Shown: positions 8,436 to 18,118, counted from the first letter of the stretch. The stretch is 37,352 bases of DNA from Methylibium sp. (GCA_013824165.1 PNNH01000021.1:1-37352), one strand, 5' to 3'. Notes: a model not told the origin generated them from the letters alone. Numbers and translations are program-made.

Positions 8436-8969
8436 ATGTCCCGCGTTGGAAAAATGCCGGTCGCCGTCCCGCAAGGCGTGGAAGTGGCGATCTCTGCTGA
8501 GCAGATCAGCGTCAAGGGTGCTCAGGGTACGCTGGTTCGTCCGGTTCATCCCCTGGTCACGATCAAGAACGATGGCGGCAAGCTGAGCTTTGTGCCGGTC
8601 AACGAATCCGCTGACGCTGATTCGATGAGTGGTACGTTGCGCGCCCTGGTGGCCAATATGGTCAGCGGTGTGAGCAAGGGCTTCGAGCGCAAGCTGAACC
8701 TGGTCGGCGTGGGTTACCGCGCACAGGCCCAGGGTCAGAAGCTCAACCTTCAGATCGGCTTCTCTCACCCTGTGGTGAAGGACATGCCGGCTGGTATCAA
8801 GGTTGAGTGCCCGACCCAGACGGAAATCTTGATCAAGGGTGCGGACCGCCAAGTGGTGGGCCAGATCGCTGCTGAAGTTCGCGCGATCCGTCCCCCGGAG
8901 CCTTACAAGGGCAAGGGCATCCGCTATTCCGATGAGAAGGTCTCTCTCAAAGAGACCAAGAAGAAGTAA
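8436..8969 (+). CDS. rplF: 50S ribosomal protein L6
   Basis: L6 lies near the factor-binding site by the sarcin-ricin loop and is also near the base of the L7/L12 stalk. The 177-residue product begins [17 protein letters not shown] and includes [29 protein letters not shown] and [16 protein letters not shown], which are family signatures. It ends in lysines. Twenty bp separate it from rpsH. Confidence 0.98.
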   Translation: MSRVGKMPVAVPQGVEVAISAEQISVKGAQGTLVRPVHPLVTIKNDGGKLSFVPVNESADADSMSGTLRALVANMVSGVSKGFERKLNLVGVGYRAQAQGQKLNLQIGFSHPVVKDMPAGIKVECPTQTEILIKGADRQVVGQIAAEVRAIRPPEPYKGKGIRYSDEKVSLKETKKK

Positions 8970-8980
8970 GGAGCAGCGCC

Positions 8981-9346
8981 ATGTTGACGAAGAAAGAACA
9001 GCGCATCCGTCGCTCGCGTCAGACCCGTGCACGTATCGCCGTGCAACGTGTTGCTCGCCTCACGGTGTTTCGCTCCAACCTGCACATTTACGCCAGCGTC
9101 ATCTCGGAAGATGGTGCACGCGTGTTGGCCAGCGCTTCGACTGCCGAAAAGGAAGTCCGCGAGCAACTGGGCACCGCAGGCAAGGGTGGCAACGTGGCCG
9201 CTGCGGCCCTGATCGGCAAGCGTATTGCCGAGAAGGCCAAGGCTGCTGGCGTCGAGAAGGTGGCTTTCGACCGTGCAGGCTTCGCCTACCACGGTCGTGT
9301 CAAGGCGCTGGCTGAGGCTGCGCGTGAAGCCGGTCTTCAGTTCTGA
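8981..9346 (+). CDS. rplR: 50S ribosomal protein L18
   Basis: L18 links 5S rRNA to the 50S subunit. The 121-residue product carries the N-terminal basic segment [16 protein letters not shown], the [16 protein letters not shown] core and the [24 protein letters not shown] end typical of the family in two blocks. It is 11 bp after rplF, preceded by AAGGAG. Confidence 0.98.
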   Translation: MLTKKEQRIRRSRQTRARIAVQRVARLTVFRSNLHIYASVISEDGARVLASASTAEKEVREQLGTAGKGGNVAAAALIGKRIAEKAKAAGVEKVAFDRAGFAYHGRVKALAEAAREAGLQF

Positions 9347-9364
9347 CGCTTAAAGGATTTCGAA

Positions 9365-9883
9365 ATGGCAAAGTTTCAACCCCGCGCGCAGACCGAAGGC
9401 AATGACGACGGCCTGAAGGAAAAGATGATTGCGGTCAACCGCGTCACCAAGGTTGTGAAGGGCGGCCGTACGCTGTCTTTCGCTGCGCTGACTGTTGTCG
9501 GTGATGGTGATGGACGCATCGGCATGGGCAAGGGCAAGGCTAAGGAAGTGCCCGTTGCTGTGCAAAAGGCGATGGAGTCTGCTCGCCGCAACATGATCAA
9601 GGTGAACCTCAGGAACGGCTCCATTCACCACAATGTGGTGGGTGAGCACGGCGCCGCTCACGTGATCATGGCTCCGGCACCTGCCGGTACCGGCGTGATT
9701 GCTGGCGGCCCGATGCGCGCAGTCTTCGAAGTGATGGGCGTGACCGACATCGTGACCAAGAGCCACGGTTCGACCAACCCTTACAACATGGTTCGCGCCA
9801 CGCTGGACGCTCTGAAGCGTTCGACAACGGCCGCGGAAGTCGCAGCCAAGCGCGGCAAGTCTGTTGAAGACATCTTCAACTGA
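9365..9883 (+). CDS. rpsE: 30S ribosomal protein S5
   Basis: S5 is at the mRNA entry channel and influences decoding accuracy together with S4. The 172-residue product has [39 protein letters not shown] and [18 protein letters not shown], the standard S5 pattern. The N-terminus ([16 protein letters not shown]) is of betaproteobacterial type. rpmD starts 19 bp downstream. Confidence 0.98.
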   Translation: MAKFQPRAQTEGNDDGLKEKMIAVNRVTKVVKGGRTLSFAALTVVGDGDGRIGMGKGKAKEVPVAVQKAMESARRNMIKVNLRNGSIHHNVVGEHGAAHVIMAPAPAGTGVIAGGPMRAVFEVMGVTDIVTKSHGSTNPYNMVRATLDALKRSTTAAEVAAKRGKSVEDIFN

Positions 9884-9902
9884 AGCTGCACTGGAGAGAC
9901 TG

Positions 9903-10085
9903 ATGTCTGACAAGAAAACTCTGACGGTCAAGCTGGTCCGCAGCCCGATTGGCACACGCGCTTCGCACCGTGCCACCGTGGTCGGCCTGGGCCTGCGCAA
10001 GCTGAACAGCACCAGCGTGTTGGAAGACACGCCTGCGGTGCGCGGCATGATCAACAAGATCGCCTATCTCGTGCAGGTGCTGTAA
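9903..10085 (+). CDS. rpmD: 50S ribosomal protein L30
   Basis: L30 is a small 50S protein found in most but not all bacteria. The 60-residue product starts [17 protein letters not shown] and contains [20 protein letters not shown] and [14 protein letters not shown]. The frame is open 39 nt further upstream into rpsE; the chosen ATG has GGAG 6 nt before it and fits the family. Confidence 0.97.
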   Translation: MSDKKTLTVKLVRSPIGTRASHRATVVGLGLRKLNSTSVLEDTPAVRGMINKIAYLVQVL

Positions 10086-10111
10086 GGCCCGCGCGAACTG
10101 AGGAAAAGAAC

Positions 10112-10543
10112 ATGCAACTCAATACCATCAAGCCGGCAGCTGGTGCCAAGCACTCCAAGCGTCGCGTTGGCCGTGGCATTGGCTCTGGCCTGGGCAAGAC
10201 TGCCGGCCGTGGTCACAAAGGTCAAAAGTCGCGTGCTGGTGGCTACCATAAGGTGGGCTTCGAAGGCGGTCAGATGCCGCTGCAGCGTCGTCTGCCCAAG
10301 CGTGGCTTCAAGTCTCTGGCTCGTCCGTTCAACGCTGAAGTGACTTTGAGCGACTTGCAAGCCCTGGCCGGTGACGAAATCGACATGCTGACGCTGAAGG
10401 CTGTCGGCTTGGTTTCCGAGCTGACCAAGTCAGTCAAGGTGATCAAGTCCGGCGAGATCAGCCGTAAGGTTGTGCTCAAGGGTGTTGGCGCTACGGCTGG
10501 TGCCAAGTCGGCAATTGAAGCCGCTGGCGGCTCTGTTGCTTAA
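10112..10543 (+). CDS. rplO: 50S ribosomal protein L15
   Basis: L15 is a late assembly protein of the large subunit. The 143-residue product has [38 protein letters not shown] and [17 protein letters not shown], typical for the glycine-rich N-terminal half, followed by a compact C-terminal domain. It precedes secY by 20 bp, as in most bacteria. Confidence 0.98.
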   Translation: MQLNTIKPAAGAKHSKRRVGRGIGSGLGKTAGRGHKGQKSRAGGYHKVGFEGGQMPLQRRLPKRGFKSLARPFNAEVTLSDLQALAGDEIDMLTLKAVGLVSELTKSVKVIKSGEISRKVVLKGVGATAGAKSAIEAAGGSVA

Positions 10544-10563
10544 GCATTCATAGGAAGCGGCGC

Positions 10564-11874
10564 GTGGCAACCAACCCAAACCAGTTGGCCAAGAGTGGCA
10601 AGTTCGGCGACCTGCGTCGTCGGCTTGTGTTCTTGTTGCTGGCTCTGGTTGTTTACCGCATCGGAGCGCATATTCCGGTGCCTGGTATTGACCCTGCACA
10701 GTTGCAGCAGCTCTTCAAGGGCCAGCAAGGCGGCATCCTGAGCTTGTTCAACATGTTCTCGGGTGGAGCGCTGTCTCGTTTCACCATCTTTGCGCTGGGC
10801 ATCATGCCCTACATCTCGGCTTCTATCGTCATGCAGCTGATGACGCATGTGGTGCCGAGCCTGGAAGCGCTGAAGAAGGAAGGCGAGGCGGGTCGTCGCA
10901 AGATCACTCAGTACACGCGCTACGGTACTTTGGGGCTGGCTATCTTCCAGTCGCTGAGTATTGCGCTTGCCCTGGAAAGCTCCGCAGGCTTGGTGATTGC
11001 CCCCGGATTTGGCTTCCGGCTGACTGCAGTTTCCAGCCTGGTGGCAGGCACGATGTTCTTGATGTGGCTCGGCGAGCAGATCACTGAGCGGGGCCTCGGC
11101 AACGGCATCTCCATCTTGATTTTCGCTGGTATTGCGGCTGGTTTGCCGAGCGCCATTGGCGGGTTGCTGGAGTTGGTTCGTACCGGTGCGATGAGCATCA
11201 TTGCCTCGATCTTCATCGTTGCACTGGTGGGCTTGGTTACGTACGTTGTGGTCTTTGTCGAGCGTGGTCAGCGCAAGATCTTGGTGAACTATGCCAAACG
11301 GCAGGTCGGCAACAAGGTTTACGGTGGTCAGTCGTCCCACTTGCCTCTGAAGCTGAACATGTCCGGCGTGATCCCTCCGATCTTCGCTTCGTCGATCATC
11401 TTGCTGCCGACGACGCTGGTGAGCTGGTTCGCAACTGGTGATGGCCTGCGTTGGCTCAAGGATCTGGCAGGAGCGCTGAGCCCCGGTCAGCCGATCTATG
11501 TGCTTCTGTACGCCGCTGCGATCGTGTTCTTCTGCTTCTTCTACACAGCGTTGGTGTTCAACAGCCGTGAGACTGCAGACAACTTGAAGAAGAGTGGCGC
11601 GTTCATCCCTGGAATTCGGCCAGGTGATCAGACGGCCAAGCACATCGACAAGATCCTCGGACGCTTGACGTTGGCAGGTGCGGTGTACATCACTGCGGTT
11701 TGCTTGCTGCCGGAGTTCCTGGTTCTCAAGTACAACGTGCCGTTCTATTTCGGTGGCACGTCGCTGTTGATCATCGTTGTTGTGACGATGGACTTCTGGG
11801 CGCAGGTGCAGTCTTATGTGATGAGTCAGCAGTATGAGTCGCTGCTGAAGAAGGCAAACTTCAAGGCCAGCTAA
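10564..11874 (+). CDS. secY: preprotein translocase subunit SecY
   Basis: SecY is the inner-membrane channel of the Sec translocon. The 436-residue product starts at a GTG and has about ten hydrophobic segments. Hallmarks include [13 protein letters not shown] after the first helix, [30 protein letters not shown], and the cytoplasmic loops [21 protein letters not shown] and [16 protein letters not shown]. It lies within the spc operon. SecD, SecF and YajC, which assist it, are encoded at 30.6-34.0 kb. Confidence 0.98.
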   Translation: MATNPNQLAKSGKFGDLRRRLVFLLLALVVYRIGAHIPVPGIDPAQLQQLFKGQQGGILSLFNMFSGGALSRFTIFALGIMPYISASIVMQLMTHVVPSLEALKKEGEAGRRKITQYTRYGTLGLAIFQSLSIALALESSAGLVIAPGFGFRLTAVSSLVAGTMFLMWLGEQITERGLGNGISILIFAGIAAGLPSAIGGLLELVRTGAMSIIASIFIVALVGLVTYVVVFVERGQRKILVNYAKRQVGNKVYGGQSSHLPLKLNMSGVIPPIFASSIILLPTTLVSWFATGDGLRWLKDLAGALSPGQPIYVLLYAAAIVFFCFFYTALVFNSRETADNLKKSGAFIPGIRPGDQTAKHIDKILGRLTLAGAVYITAVCLLPEFLVLKYNVPFYFGGTSLLIIVVVTMDFWAQVQSYVMSQQYESLLKKANFKAS

Positions 11875-11920
11875 GAGCTGAACCATTGATAGGTTTTCCA
11901 ACCGACAGAGCAACGCAGGC

Positions 11921-12139
11921 ATGGCGAAAGACGACGTCATTCAGATGCAGGGTGAGATTCTTGAGAATCTTCCTAACGCGACGTTTCGGGTGAAGTTGGA
12001 AAACGGGCATGTAGTTCTAGGTCACATTTCCGGCAAGATGCGGATGCATTACATCCGCATCCTTCCAGGAGATAAAGTGACTGTGGAGCTCACGCCTTAC
12101 GATTTGAGTCGTGCTCGCATCGTGTTCCGGGCGAAGTGA
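11921..12139 (+). CDS. infA: translation initiation factor IF-1
   Basis: IF-1 occupies the ribosomal A site during initiation. The 72-residue product is a single S1/OB-fold domain with [38 protein letters not shown] and [13 protein letters not shown]. Its place between secY and rpmJ is common in betaproteobacteria. There is no strong ribosome binding site immediately before the ATG. Confidence 0.97.
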   Translation: MAKDDVIQMQGEILENLPNATFRVKLENGHVVLGHISGKMRMHYIRILPGDKVTVELTPYDLSRARIVFRAK

Positions 12140-12198
12140 GCGTATTCGTTCCCCGGACGCGAAGTTTGAGTATTTAAGAGTAGGTCAAGGAGCAGACC

Positions 12199-12312
12199 AT
12201 GAAAGTTTCGGCATCCGTGAAGAAGATGTGCCGCAATTGCAAGATCATCCGCCGCAATGGTGTGGTGCGTGTGATCTGTACCGATCCGCGACACAAGCAG
12301 CGTCAAGGCTGA
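12199..12312 (+). CDS. rpmJ: 50S ribosomal protein L36
   Basis: The 37-residue product reads [18 protein letters not shown] at its start and ends RHKQRQG. It holds the zinc-binding set Cys11, Cys14, Cys27 and His32 of the zinc-dependent L36 form. It is preceded by AAGGAG and lies between infA and rpsM. It is one of the smallest genes in the window. Confidence 0.97.
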   Translation: MKVSASVKKMCRNCKIIRRNGVVRVICTDPRHKQRQG

Positions 12313-12350
12313 TTGCTGCTGCACGACACTGAGCGAATTAGAGGACGCAC

Positions 12351-12716
12351 ATGGCACGTATTGCTGGTATCAATATTCCGCCGCAAAAGCACACTGAGAT
12401 CGGTCTGACTTCGATCTACGGCATTGGCCGTACGACGGCGCAGAAGATCTGCACGACTTGCGGTATTCCGTTCGACAAGAAGGTCAAGGACCTGACTGAC
12501 GCTGATCTGGAAAAGATCCGCGAAGAAGTCGGCCGTATGACGATCGAAGGCGATCTGCGCCGTGAGATGTCGATCAACATCAAGCGTTTGATGGACCTCG
12601 GTTGCTACCGTGGCTTCCGTCACCGCCGCGGTTTGCCGATGCGCGGCCAGCGTACCCGTACCAACGCGCGTACCCGTAAGGGTCCTCGTAAGTCGGCTGC
12701 TACTGGTAAGAAGTGA
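12351..12716 (+). CDS. rpsM: 30S ribosomal protein S13
   Basis: S13 sits at the top of the 30S head and bridges to L5. The 121-residue product has [32 protein letters not shown] and the C-terminal [19 protein letters not shown] motif. In E. coli S4 represses this operon by binding the rpsM leader; the 38-nt gap after rpmJ holds no obvious structure. Confidence 0.98.
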   Translation: MARIAGINIPPQKHTEIGLTSIYGIGRTTAQKICTTCGIPFDKKVKDLTDADLEKIREEVGRMTIEGDLRREMSINIKRLMDLGCYRGFRHRRGLPMRGQRTRTNARTRKGPRKSAATGKK

Positions 12717-12745
12717 TCTGCGGCAGGCATTGAAAGAAGGTCAAT

Positions 12746-13150
12746 ATGGCAAAAGCACCCAATAATTCGGCTGCCCAGCGCGTTCGCAAGAAGGTTCGCA
12801 AGAACGTTGCCGACGGCGTTGCGCACGTTCACGCGTCGTTCAACAACACGATCATCACGATCACTGACCGTCAAGGCGGGGCTCTGTCTTGGGCTTCGTC
12901 TGGTGGCCAGGGCTTCAAGGGCTCGCGTAAGTCGACTCCGTTTGCTGCGCAGGTGGCAGCCGAAGTTGCCGGCCGCGCAGCTCAAGAGCAGGGCATCAAG
13001 AACCTGGACGTCAAGATCAAGGGTCCTGGCCCTGGTCGCGAGTCTTCGGTGCGTGCTTTGGCCGCGCTCGGCATTCGCATCACTTCCATCTCGGACGTGA
13101 CGCCGGTTCCGCACAACGGCTGCCGCCCCCAGAAGCGTCGTCGTATCTAA
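12746..13150 (+). CDS. rpsK: 30S ribosomal protein S11
   Basis: S11 lies on the 30S platform near the E site. The 134-residue product has [52 protein letters not shown] and the end [18 protein letters not shown]. It is followed by an unusually long 186-bp leader before rpsD. Confidence 0.98.
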   Translation: MAKAPNNSAAQRVRKKVRKNVADGVAHVHASFNNTIITITDRQGGALSWASSGGQGFKGSRKSTPFAAQVAAEVAGRAAQEQGIKNLDVKIKGPGPGRESSVRALAALGIRITSISDVTPVPHNGCRPQKRRRI

Positions 13151-13165
13151 GGCGGCTTGCTTTGG

Positions 13166-13174
13166 TGCGATAAT
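13166..13174 (+). promoter_or_regulatory. possible extended -10 promoter before rpsD
   Basis: TGC followed by GATAAT (13166-13174) resembles an extended -10 element. No good -35 hexamer lies 16-18 bp upstream. It could drive rpsD-rpoA-rplQ separately from rpsM-rpsK. Confidence 0.3.
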
Positions 13175-13192
13175 CTCGCGCTCGATCTTTAA

Positions 13193-13248
13193 GCCAGCTG
13201 GCGTATCTGCGCCACGCTGGCCGTACTTTTTGAAGCCGTCCGGCTTTT
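13193..13248 (+). promoter_or_regulatory. tandem hairpins in the rpsD leader
   Basis: The first stem pairs 13193-13203 with 13210-13221 (11 bp, one bulged C) and is followed by a T5 run about 5 nt on. The second pairs 13233-13237 with 13242-13246 around a GUCC-type loop and runs into TTTT. Both have terminator character yet precede rpsD within the operon. An attenuator or autogenous S4 site is possible. Confidence 0.5.
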
Positions 13249-13336
13249 AAGACCACCGTCTGAGCCTACGCAAGATCAGGACAGACTCGCGCACTCGCCG
13301 ACGGGCAGTGCGTCAGATTGAACAAGGACACACAAA

Positions 13337-13960
13337 GTGGCACGTTACCTCGGCCCCAAGGCCAAACTCTCCCGCCGCGAAGGCACCGACCTTTTCCTGA
13401 AGAGCGCACGTCGCGCCATCAGCGACAAGGCAAAGTTTGACTCCAAGCCCGGTCAGCATGGCCGCACTTCCGGTCAGCGCACCTCTGACTTCGGCTTGCA
13501 GCTGCGCGAGAAGCAGAAGGTCAAGCGTATGTATGGCGTGCTGGAGCGTCAGTTCCGCCGCTACTTCGCGGAAGCGGAGCGCCGCAAGGGTTCGACTGGC
13601 GTGAATTTGCTCCAGTTGCTGGAGTCGCGTCTTGACAACGTCGTCTACCGGATGGGTTTCGGCTCTACCCGCGCTGAGGCACGTCAACTCGTGTCGCACA
13701 AGGGCATCACGGTCAACGGCGAGGTCGTGAACATCGCTTCTTACCTGGTCAAGGCTGGCGATACCGTTGCGGTCCGGGAAAAGTCCAAGAAGCAGCTTCG
13801 CGTGCTGGACGCGTTCAAGTTGGCAGAGTCCATCGGCATGCCTGCTTGGGTCCAAGTCGACGGCAGCAAGCTGGAAGGCGTGTTCAAGAAGACGCCTGAT
13901 CGCGATGAGTTCGGCGCAGAGATCAACGAGTCGCTGATCGTTGAGTTGTATTCTCGTTAA
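13337..13960 (+). CDS. rpsD: 30S ribosomal protein S4
   Basis: S4 starts 30S assembly, takes part in mRNA unwinding, and in E. coli represses the alpha operon. The 207-residue product begins at GTG ([20 protein letters not shown]). It is the form without the N-terminal zinc cysteines. The S4/RNA-binding domain at about 95-160 contains [20 protein letters not shown] and [13 protein letters not shown]. It is preceded by 186 bp with tandem hairpins and followed by a strong hairpin before rpoA. Confidence 0.98.
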   Translation: MARYLGPKAKLSRREGTDLFLKSARRAISDKAKFDSKPGQHGRTSGQRTSDFGLQLREKQKVKRMYGVLERQFRRYFAEAERRKGSTGVNLLQLLESRLDNVVYRMGFGSTRAEARQLVSHKGITVNGEVVNIASYLVKAGDTVAVREKSKKQLRVLDAFKLAESIGMPAWVQVDGSKLEGVFKKTPDRDEFGAEINESLIVELYSR

Positions 13961-13973
13961 TCGCCGCGTGTTG

Positions 13974-14006
13974 GCCGAGCAGCCCTCTCAGGGCTTGCTC
14001 GGCTTT
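13974..14006 (+). terminator. strong hairpin between rpsD and rpoA
   Basis: GCCGAGC at 13974-13980 pairs with GCTCGGC at 13997-14003, and GCCCT at 13982-13986 pairs with AGGGC at 13990-13994 inside it. A short T-run (TTTGCCGTTTCTT) follows. It resembles an intrinsic terminator but lies between two genes normally co-transcribed, so it may attenuate or stabilise rather than stop. Confidence 0.55.
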
Positions 14007-14105
14007 GCCGTTTCTTCGTCCGGTAGCGGCGCGTGCTGTGTGGCTACCGGTTGGTCCCTCAGCCTTATCGGTGTAACGAACCGAGGGTATTGAAAGAAAG
14101 ACCTC

Positions 14106-15095
14106 ATGCAAACAAATCTGCTCAAGCCCAAATCCATCAATGTGGAACCTCTCGGCGGCCATCGCGCCAAGGTTACGCTGGAGCCGTTCGAACGCGGCTA
14201 TGGCCACACCCTCGGCAATGCCCTGCGCCGGGTGCTGCTGTCCTCGATGGTGGGCTATGCGCCGACGGAAGTGACAATCGCTGGCGTCCTGCACGAGTAC
14301 TCGGCCATCGATGGTGTGCAAGAGGACGTGGTTCACATCATGTTGAACCTCAAGGGCGTCGTGTTCCGCCTGCATAACCGTGAAGAAGTGACTCTGGTTC
14401 TGCGCAAGGAAGGTGAAGGCCCGGTCACTGCGGCCGACATCCAGACTCCGCACGACGTCGAGATCATCAATCCCGAGCACGTCATCGCCCACCTGTCGCA
14501 GGGCGGCAAGCTGGACATGCAGATCAAGGTCGAGAAGGGTCGCGGCTATGTGCCCGGCACGATGCGCCGCTATGGCGACGAGCCGACCAAGAGCATCGGC
14601 CGTATCGTGCTGGACGCTTCGTTCTCTCCGGTGCGCCGCGTCAGCTACGCAGTCGAGAACGCTCGTGTGGAGCAGCGCACCGATCTGGACAAGCTCGTGA
14701 TGGAGATCGAAACCAACGGCGCCATCTCGCCTGAGGAAGCGATCCGCGCGTCGGCCAAGATCCTGGTTGAGCAGCTGGCCGTGTTCGCACAACTGCAAGG
14801 CACCGACCTGGTGGACGCGTTCGACCAGCCTGCCCAGCGTTCCAGCAGCTTCGATCCGATCCTTCTGCGCCCTGTCGACGAGCTGGAGTTGACCGTTCGT
14901 TCGGCCAACTGCCTGAAGGCCGAGAACATCTACTACATCGGCGACCTGATTCAGCGCACTGAAACCGAACTGCTGAAGACGCCGAACCTGGGTCGCAAGT
15001 CGCTCAACGAGATCAAGGAAGTCCTGGCCTCCCGTGGTCTGACTCTGGGTGCTCGCCTTGAGAACTGGCCGCCGCAAGGTCTGGACAAGCGTTAA
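14106..15095 (+). CDS. rpoA: DNA-directed RNA polymerase subunit alpha
   Basis: The alpha subunit dimerises to nucleate RNA polymerase assembly; its C-terminal domain contacts UP elements and activators. The 329-residue product has the N-terminal assembly domain (about 1-230; [18 protein letters not shown]) and the C-terminal domain (about 250-315). The latter carries VRSANCLK, whose Arg matches the DNA-contacting E. coli Arg265, and [20 protein letters not shown]. It is followed by rplQ after 102 bp. Confidence 0.99.
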   Translation: MQTNLLKPKSINVEPLGGHRAKVTLEPFERGYGHTLGNALRRVLLSSMVGYAPTEVTIAGVLHEYSAIDGVQEDVVHIMLNLKGVVFRLHNREEVTLVLRKEGEGPVTAADIQTPHDVEIINPEHVIAHLSQGGKLDMQIKVEKGRGYVPGTMRRYGDEPTKSIGRIVLDASFSPVRRVSYAVENARVEQRTDLDKLVMEIETNGAISPEEAIRASAKILVEQLAVFAQLQGTDLVDAFDQPAQRSSSFDPILLRPVDELELTVRSANCLKAENIYYIGDLIQRTETELLKTPNLGRKSLNEIKEVLASRGLTLGARLENWPPQGLDKR

Positions 15096-15197
15096 TTTGT
15101 TTTTTAAGAAGGAGGAGGGCTCTGACCAGCTCCCTCCGGTGCACCCGGGCAGTACCTGATACGGCTGCTGGGATTACTCTAGGAAAGGAATAGCACC

Positions 15198-15593
15198 ATG
15201 CGTCACCGTAACGGCCTCCGTAAGCTGAACCGTACCTCCGAACACCGCAAGGCAATGCTGCGCAATATGTGCGTGTCGTTGCTGCAGCACGAAGCCATCA
15301 AGACCACGGTCCCCAAGGCCAAGGAACTGCGTCGCGTCGTTGAGCCCCTGATCACATTGGCTAAGGAACCCACGCTGGCCAATCGCCGCCTGGCTTTCGA
15401 CCGCCTGCGTGACCGCGACATCGTCACCAAGCTGTTCAACGAACTGGGCCCGCGTTTCAAGGCGCGTCCGGGCGGCTACACACGCATCCTGAAGATGGGC
15501 TTCCGCGTTGGTGACAACGCGCCGATGGCCTACGTGGAATTGGTTGATCGCGCTGAAGAAGCCCAAGAGACGGCAGTGGCCGCCGCTGAGTAA
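15198..15593 (+). CDS. rplQ: 50S ribosomal protein L17
   Basis: L17 lies near the tunnel exit on the 50S subunit. The 131-residue product begins [20 protein letters not shown] and has [38 protein letters not shown] and AYVELVDR. A short acidic/alanine tail ends it. It is the last gene of the alpha operon; a strong terminator follows 19 bp later. The ATG is preceded by AGGAAAGGA. Confidence 0.98.
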   Translation: MRHRNGLRKLNRTSEHRKAMLRNMCVSLLQHEAIKTTVPKAKELRRVVEPLITLAKEPTLANRRLAFDRLRDRDIVTKLFNELGPRFKARPGGYTRILKMGFRVGDNAPMAYVELVDRAEEAQETAVAAAE

Positions 15594-15612
15594 TCTGCGT
15601 GCTCTTGTGCGA

Positions 15613-15645
15613 GAAAAAGCCGGCCTCTGGCCGGCTTTTTCTTTG
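15613..15645 (+). terminator. Rho-independent terminator of the alpha operon
   Basis: Bases 15613-15625 pair perfectly with 15629-15641 (13 bp, TCT loop). The GC-rich core GCCGGCC is flanked by A5 on the left and T5 on the right, then CTTTG. The A/T symmetry would allow function in both directions. Confidence 0.92.
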
Positions 15646-15674
15646 CGCGTACAGAAGCGATCTTTTGGGATTTC

Positions 15675-15704
15675 TTGTGCGCGAGTGCTTTTTCATGCTA
15701 TAGT
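15675..15704 (+). promoter_or_regulatory. predicted promoter of tRNA-fMet gene
   Basis: TTGTGC (15675-15680) and TATAGT (15699-15704) are separated by 18 bp. The predicted start near 15711 lies just before the mature tRNA 5' end at 15717. Confidence 0.6.
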
Positions 15705-15716
15705 CACAGCTTCAGT

Positions 15717-15793
<77 letters not shown>

Positions 15794-15809
15794 AGTAATT
15801 CGCGAGAGA

Positions 15810-15844
15810 AACCGCTAACGGCAATCAGCTGTTGGCGGTTTTTT
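15810..15844 (+). terminator. terminator after tRNA-fMet
   Basis: Bases 15810-15819 pair with 15831-15840 (10 bp, one G-U) around an 11-nt loop, and the right arm runs into a T6 tract. It lies 17 bp after the tRNA 3' end. Confidence 0.85.
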
Positions 15845-15966
15845 GCATTCTGAAGGCGACCTTTTCCTGAAGTCAGCTTGGCCTCTCGCTATGAGCGGCC
15901 GGTAGCAAGCGCAGCTTCCCAAAAGCGCCTAGAGTCCATGCCTTCGCGCTGATTTGCGGCCCACCC

Positions 15967-18096
15967 ATGTTGAGAATTGCCAGGATGTCTCGATTCCTTA
16001 TCGTTTGGCTTGTCGCCCTTCTCCTCTCGCCGCTGGCTGTGTTGGCAGATGGCAGCCGCATCAAAACCGATCAAGTCGAAGCCGAGTTGCTGGTGCATGC
16101 GCCTGACGGGGTGCGAGCCGGAAAAACGGTCTGGTTCGGACTTCTGATCAAGCATCGGCCGCACTGGCACAGCTACTGGAAGAACCCAGGCGACTCGGGC
16201 CTGCCGACGCGTCTTGCCTGGGAGCTGCCGGACGGGCTTCAGGTGGGCGTGATCAACTGGCCCGTGCCGCAGCGCTTGCCTATCGGACCGATGGTCAACT
16301 ATGGCTATGAGGGCGAGGTCTTGCTGACTTCGGCGGTGAGCGTGGCCGAGAGCTTCAATCCTGGTTCGCGCGATGTAGTCTTGCAGGCGGATTGGTTGGT
16401 CTGCAAAGAGGTGTGCATTCCGGAGAGCGGTCGATTCACCATCAAGCTTTCTGCGCAGCCGGAGGTGGCTCACGGCAGGCTGTTCGATGCGGCCAAAGCT
16501 GCGCTACCGATTGAGCACAATCCAGGCGCAACGGGACGATTTGAGCCTTCGGGATTCCTCGCTGTGCCGATCAGGGACCTGCCGCCGTCGTGGGCTCAGC
16601 GCAGCGTGCAGGTCTTCCCGGAGGACGCTGGCGTTTTCGACCATGCTGCAGTGGCTCTGCAGGAGTGGAGTGCACGGGACCTGACTGTGCAGGTTCCGCT
16701 GTCGGCGCAGCGTAGCGAGAGCCCGGAGTCGATTCATCTTGTTTTGCGCAGCACTGACAAAAGCGGACGTGTGGAGGGCCTGCGGGTCCGTGTGGGGGTT
16801 TCAGGCCCGTGGCCGGCGGTGATTGAGGGCGGGGCGCTCCCGTCAGCCGAGCACGCCCGCGCAGCGCTGCCGCCAGCTGCCGCTGAAACTTCGATCTGGG
16901 TCGCGCTGCTGCTGGCCTTTGGCGGCGGGCTTCTCTTGAACCTGATGCCTTGCGTCTTCCCCGTTCTGTCTCTGAAGGTACTGGGATTCGCCAGCCATCA
17001 GGAATCAAGGCGACAGCTGAGGATTGGCGGCTTCGCCTACACAGCAGGCGTTGTGCTGAGTTTTGTTGCGCTTGCGGGCTTGCTGCTTTTGCTGCGTGCC
17101 AGTGGCAGCCAGCTGGGGTGGGGCTTTCAGCTGCAGTCGCCTGAGTTCGTCGCTGCACTGGCGGTCCTGTTCACGGTCATCGGTTTGAACCTGCTGGGTC
17201 TGCTGCAGTTCGGGGCCGTGCTGCCCGGCAATCTTGCCGCTGTGCGGGCCAAGAATCCGGCGTTGGACAGCGCACTGACGGGCGTCCTGGCGGTGGCTGT
17301 GGCATCGCCCTGCACCGCGCCCTTCATGGGGGTCGCGCTTGGCGTGGCGCTCACGCAGCCTGCTCCGCAGGCGCTCGCGGTCTTCGCCAGCCTGGGGGTT
17401 GGAATGGCGGCGCCCTACCTTGCCGCAACCTTGTGGCCAGGCGTGGGCCGCCTGTTGCCGCGTCCAGGCGTGTGGATGCAGCATTTCAAGATGCTGATGG
17501 CCTTCCCGATGTTCGCCACCGTGGTGTGGCTGGTGTGGGTGCTGGGCCAGCAGGTCGGCATTGATGGCGTTGCGGCCCTGTTGGGCGTGTTGCTGGCCTT
17601 GGCCTTGCTGGCGTGGGTGTGGTCGACGCGCGACTTCGGTCCTCGTTCAGGGCCTCTGTTCCGCGCAGCGAGCTTGCTGCTGTGTGCTGCAACGCTTGTC
17701 TGGGCGCTGCCGGCCTTGCGCGAGCAGAGTGCAGCGCCGACGAGCCAGGTCGCCTCAGGTGAATGGCAGCCATGGTCGCCCGAGGCGGTCCAGCAGGCGC
17801 TTGAACGCGGGCAACCGGTGTTCGTCGACTTCACGGCCGCTTGGTGTGTCACCTGCCAGTTCAACAAGCGGGGCGCCCTGGCGAACCCAGAAGTCGTCGC
17901 CGATTTCAAGTCTAAAGGCGTTGTTCTGTTGCGCGCGGACTGGACGCGCAGGGATCCTGCCATCAGCCAAGAGCTGAACCGATTGGGACGCAGCGGCGTG
18001 CCCGTCTACCTGCTGATGAAGCCCGGCGCTTCCGCGCCGCAGCTGCTGCCGGAGATCCTCAGTCCGGCGGTGTTGCGGGAAGCGCTGGCAAATTAG
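15967..18096 (+). CDS. DsbD/ScsB-type thiol-disulfide reductase
   Basis: This 709-residue inner-membrane protein would carry electrons from cytoplasmic thioredoxin to periplasmic disulfides. A signal sequence covers about residues 1-27 (MSRFLIVWLVALLLSPLAVL). The periplasmic N-terminal domain carries HWHSYWKNPGDSG and a CKEVC pair (Cys146, Cys150). The multi-helix core (about 300-590) has the DsbD-type cysteines in LMPCVFPVL (Cys329) and ASPCTAPFMG (Cys449). The C-terminal thioredoxin-like domain has AAWCVTCQF (Cys627, Cys630). The N-terminal type is closer to ScsB-like proteins than to enteric DsbD, so I give no symbol. A second in-frame ATG at 15985 is an alternative start. Confidence 0.88.
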   Translation: MLRIARMSRFLIVWLVALLLSPLAVLADGSRIKTDQVEAELLVHAPDGVRAGKTVWFGLLIKHRPHWHSYWKNPGDSGLPTRLAWELPDGLQVGVINWPVPQRLPIGPMVNYGYEGEVLLTSAVSVAESFNPGSRDVVLQADWLVCKEVCIPESGRFTIKLSAQPEVAHGRLFDAAKAALPIEHNPGATGRFEPSGFLAVPIRDLPPSWAQRSVQVFPEDAGVFDHAAVALQEWSARDLTVQVPLSAQRSESPESIHLVLRSTDKSGRVEGLRVRVGVSGPWPAVIEGGALPSAEHARAALPPAAAETSIWVALLLAFGGGLLLNLMPCVFPVLSLKVLGFASHQESRRQLRIGGFAYTAGVVLSFVALAGLLLLLRASGSQLGWGFQLQSPEFVAALAVLFTVIGLNLLGLLQFGAVLPGNLAAVRAKNPALDSALTGVLAVAVASPCTAPFMGVALGVALTQPAPQALAVFASLGVGMAAPYLAATLWPGVGRLLPRPGVWMQHFKMLMAFPMFATVVWLVWVLGQQVGIDGVAALLGVLLALALLAWVWSTRDFGPRSGPLFRAASLLLCAATLVWALPALREQSAAPTSQVASGEWQPWSPEAVQQALERGQPVFVDFTAAWCVTCQFNKRGALANPEVVADFKSKGVVLLRADWTRRDPAISQELNRLGRSGVPVYLLMKPGASAPQLLPEILSPAVLREALAN

Positions 18097-18118
18097 CGCA
18101 GGAGCCTGAGCGCAGGCC

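Noticed and set aside
10540-11940. 466-codon minus-strand open frame opposite secY
   Set aside because: Exactly antisense to secY, Gln/His/Arg-rich, with no motif or ribosome binding site.
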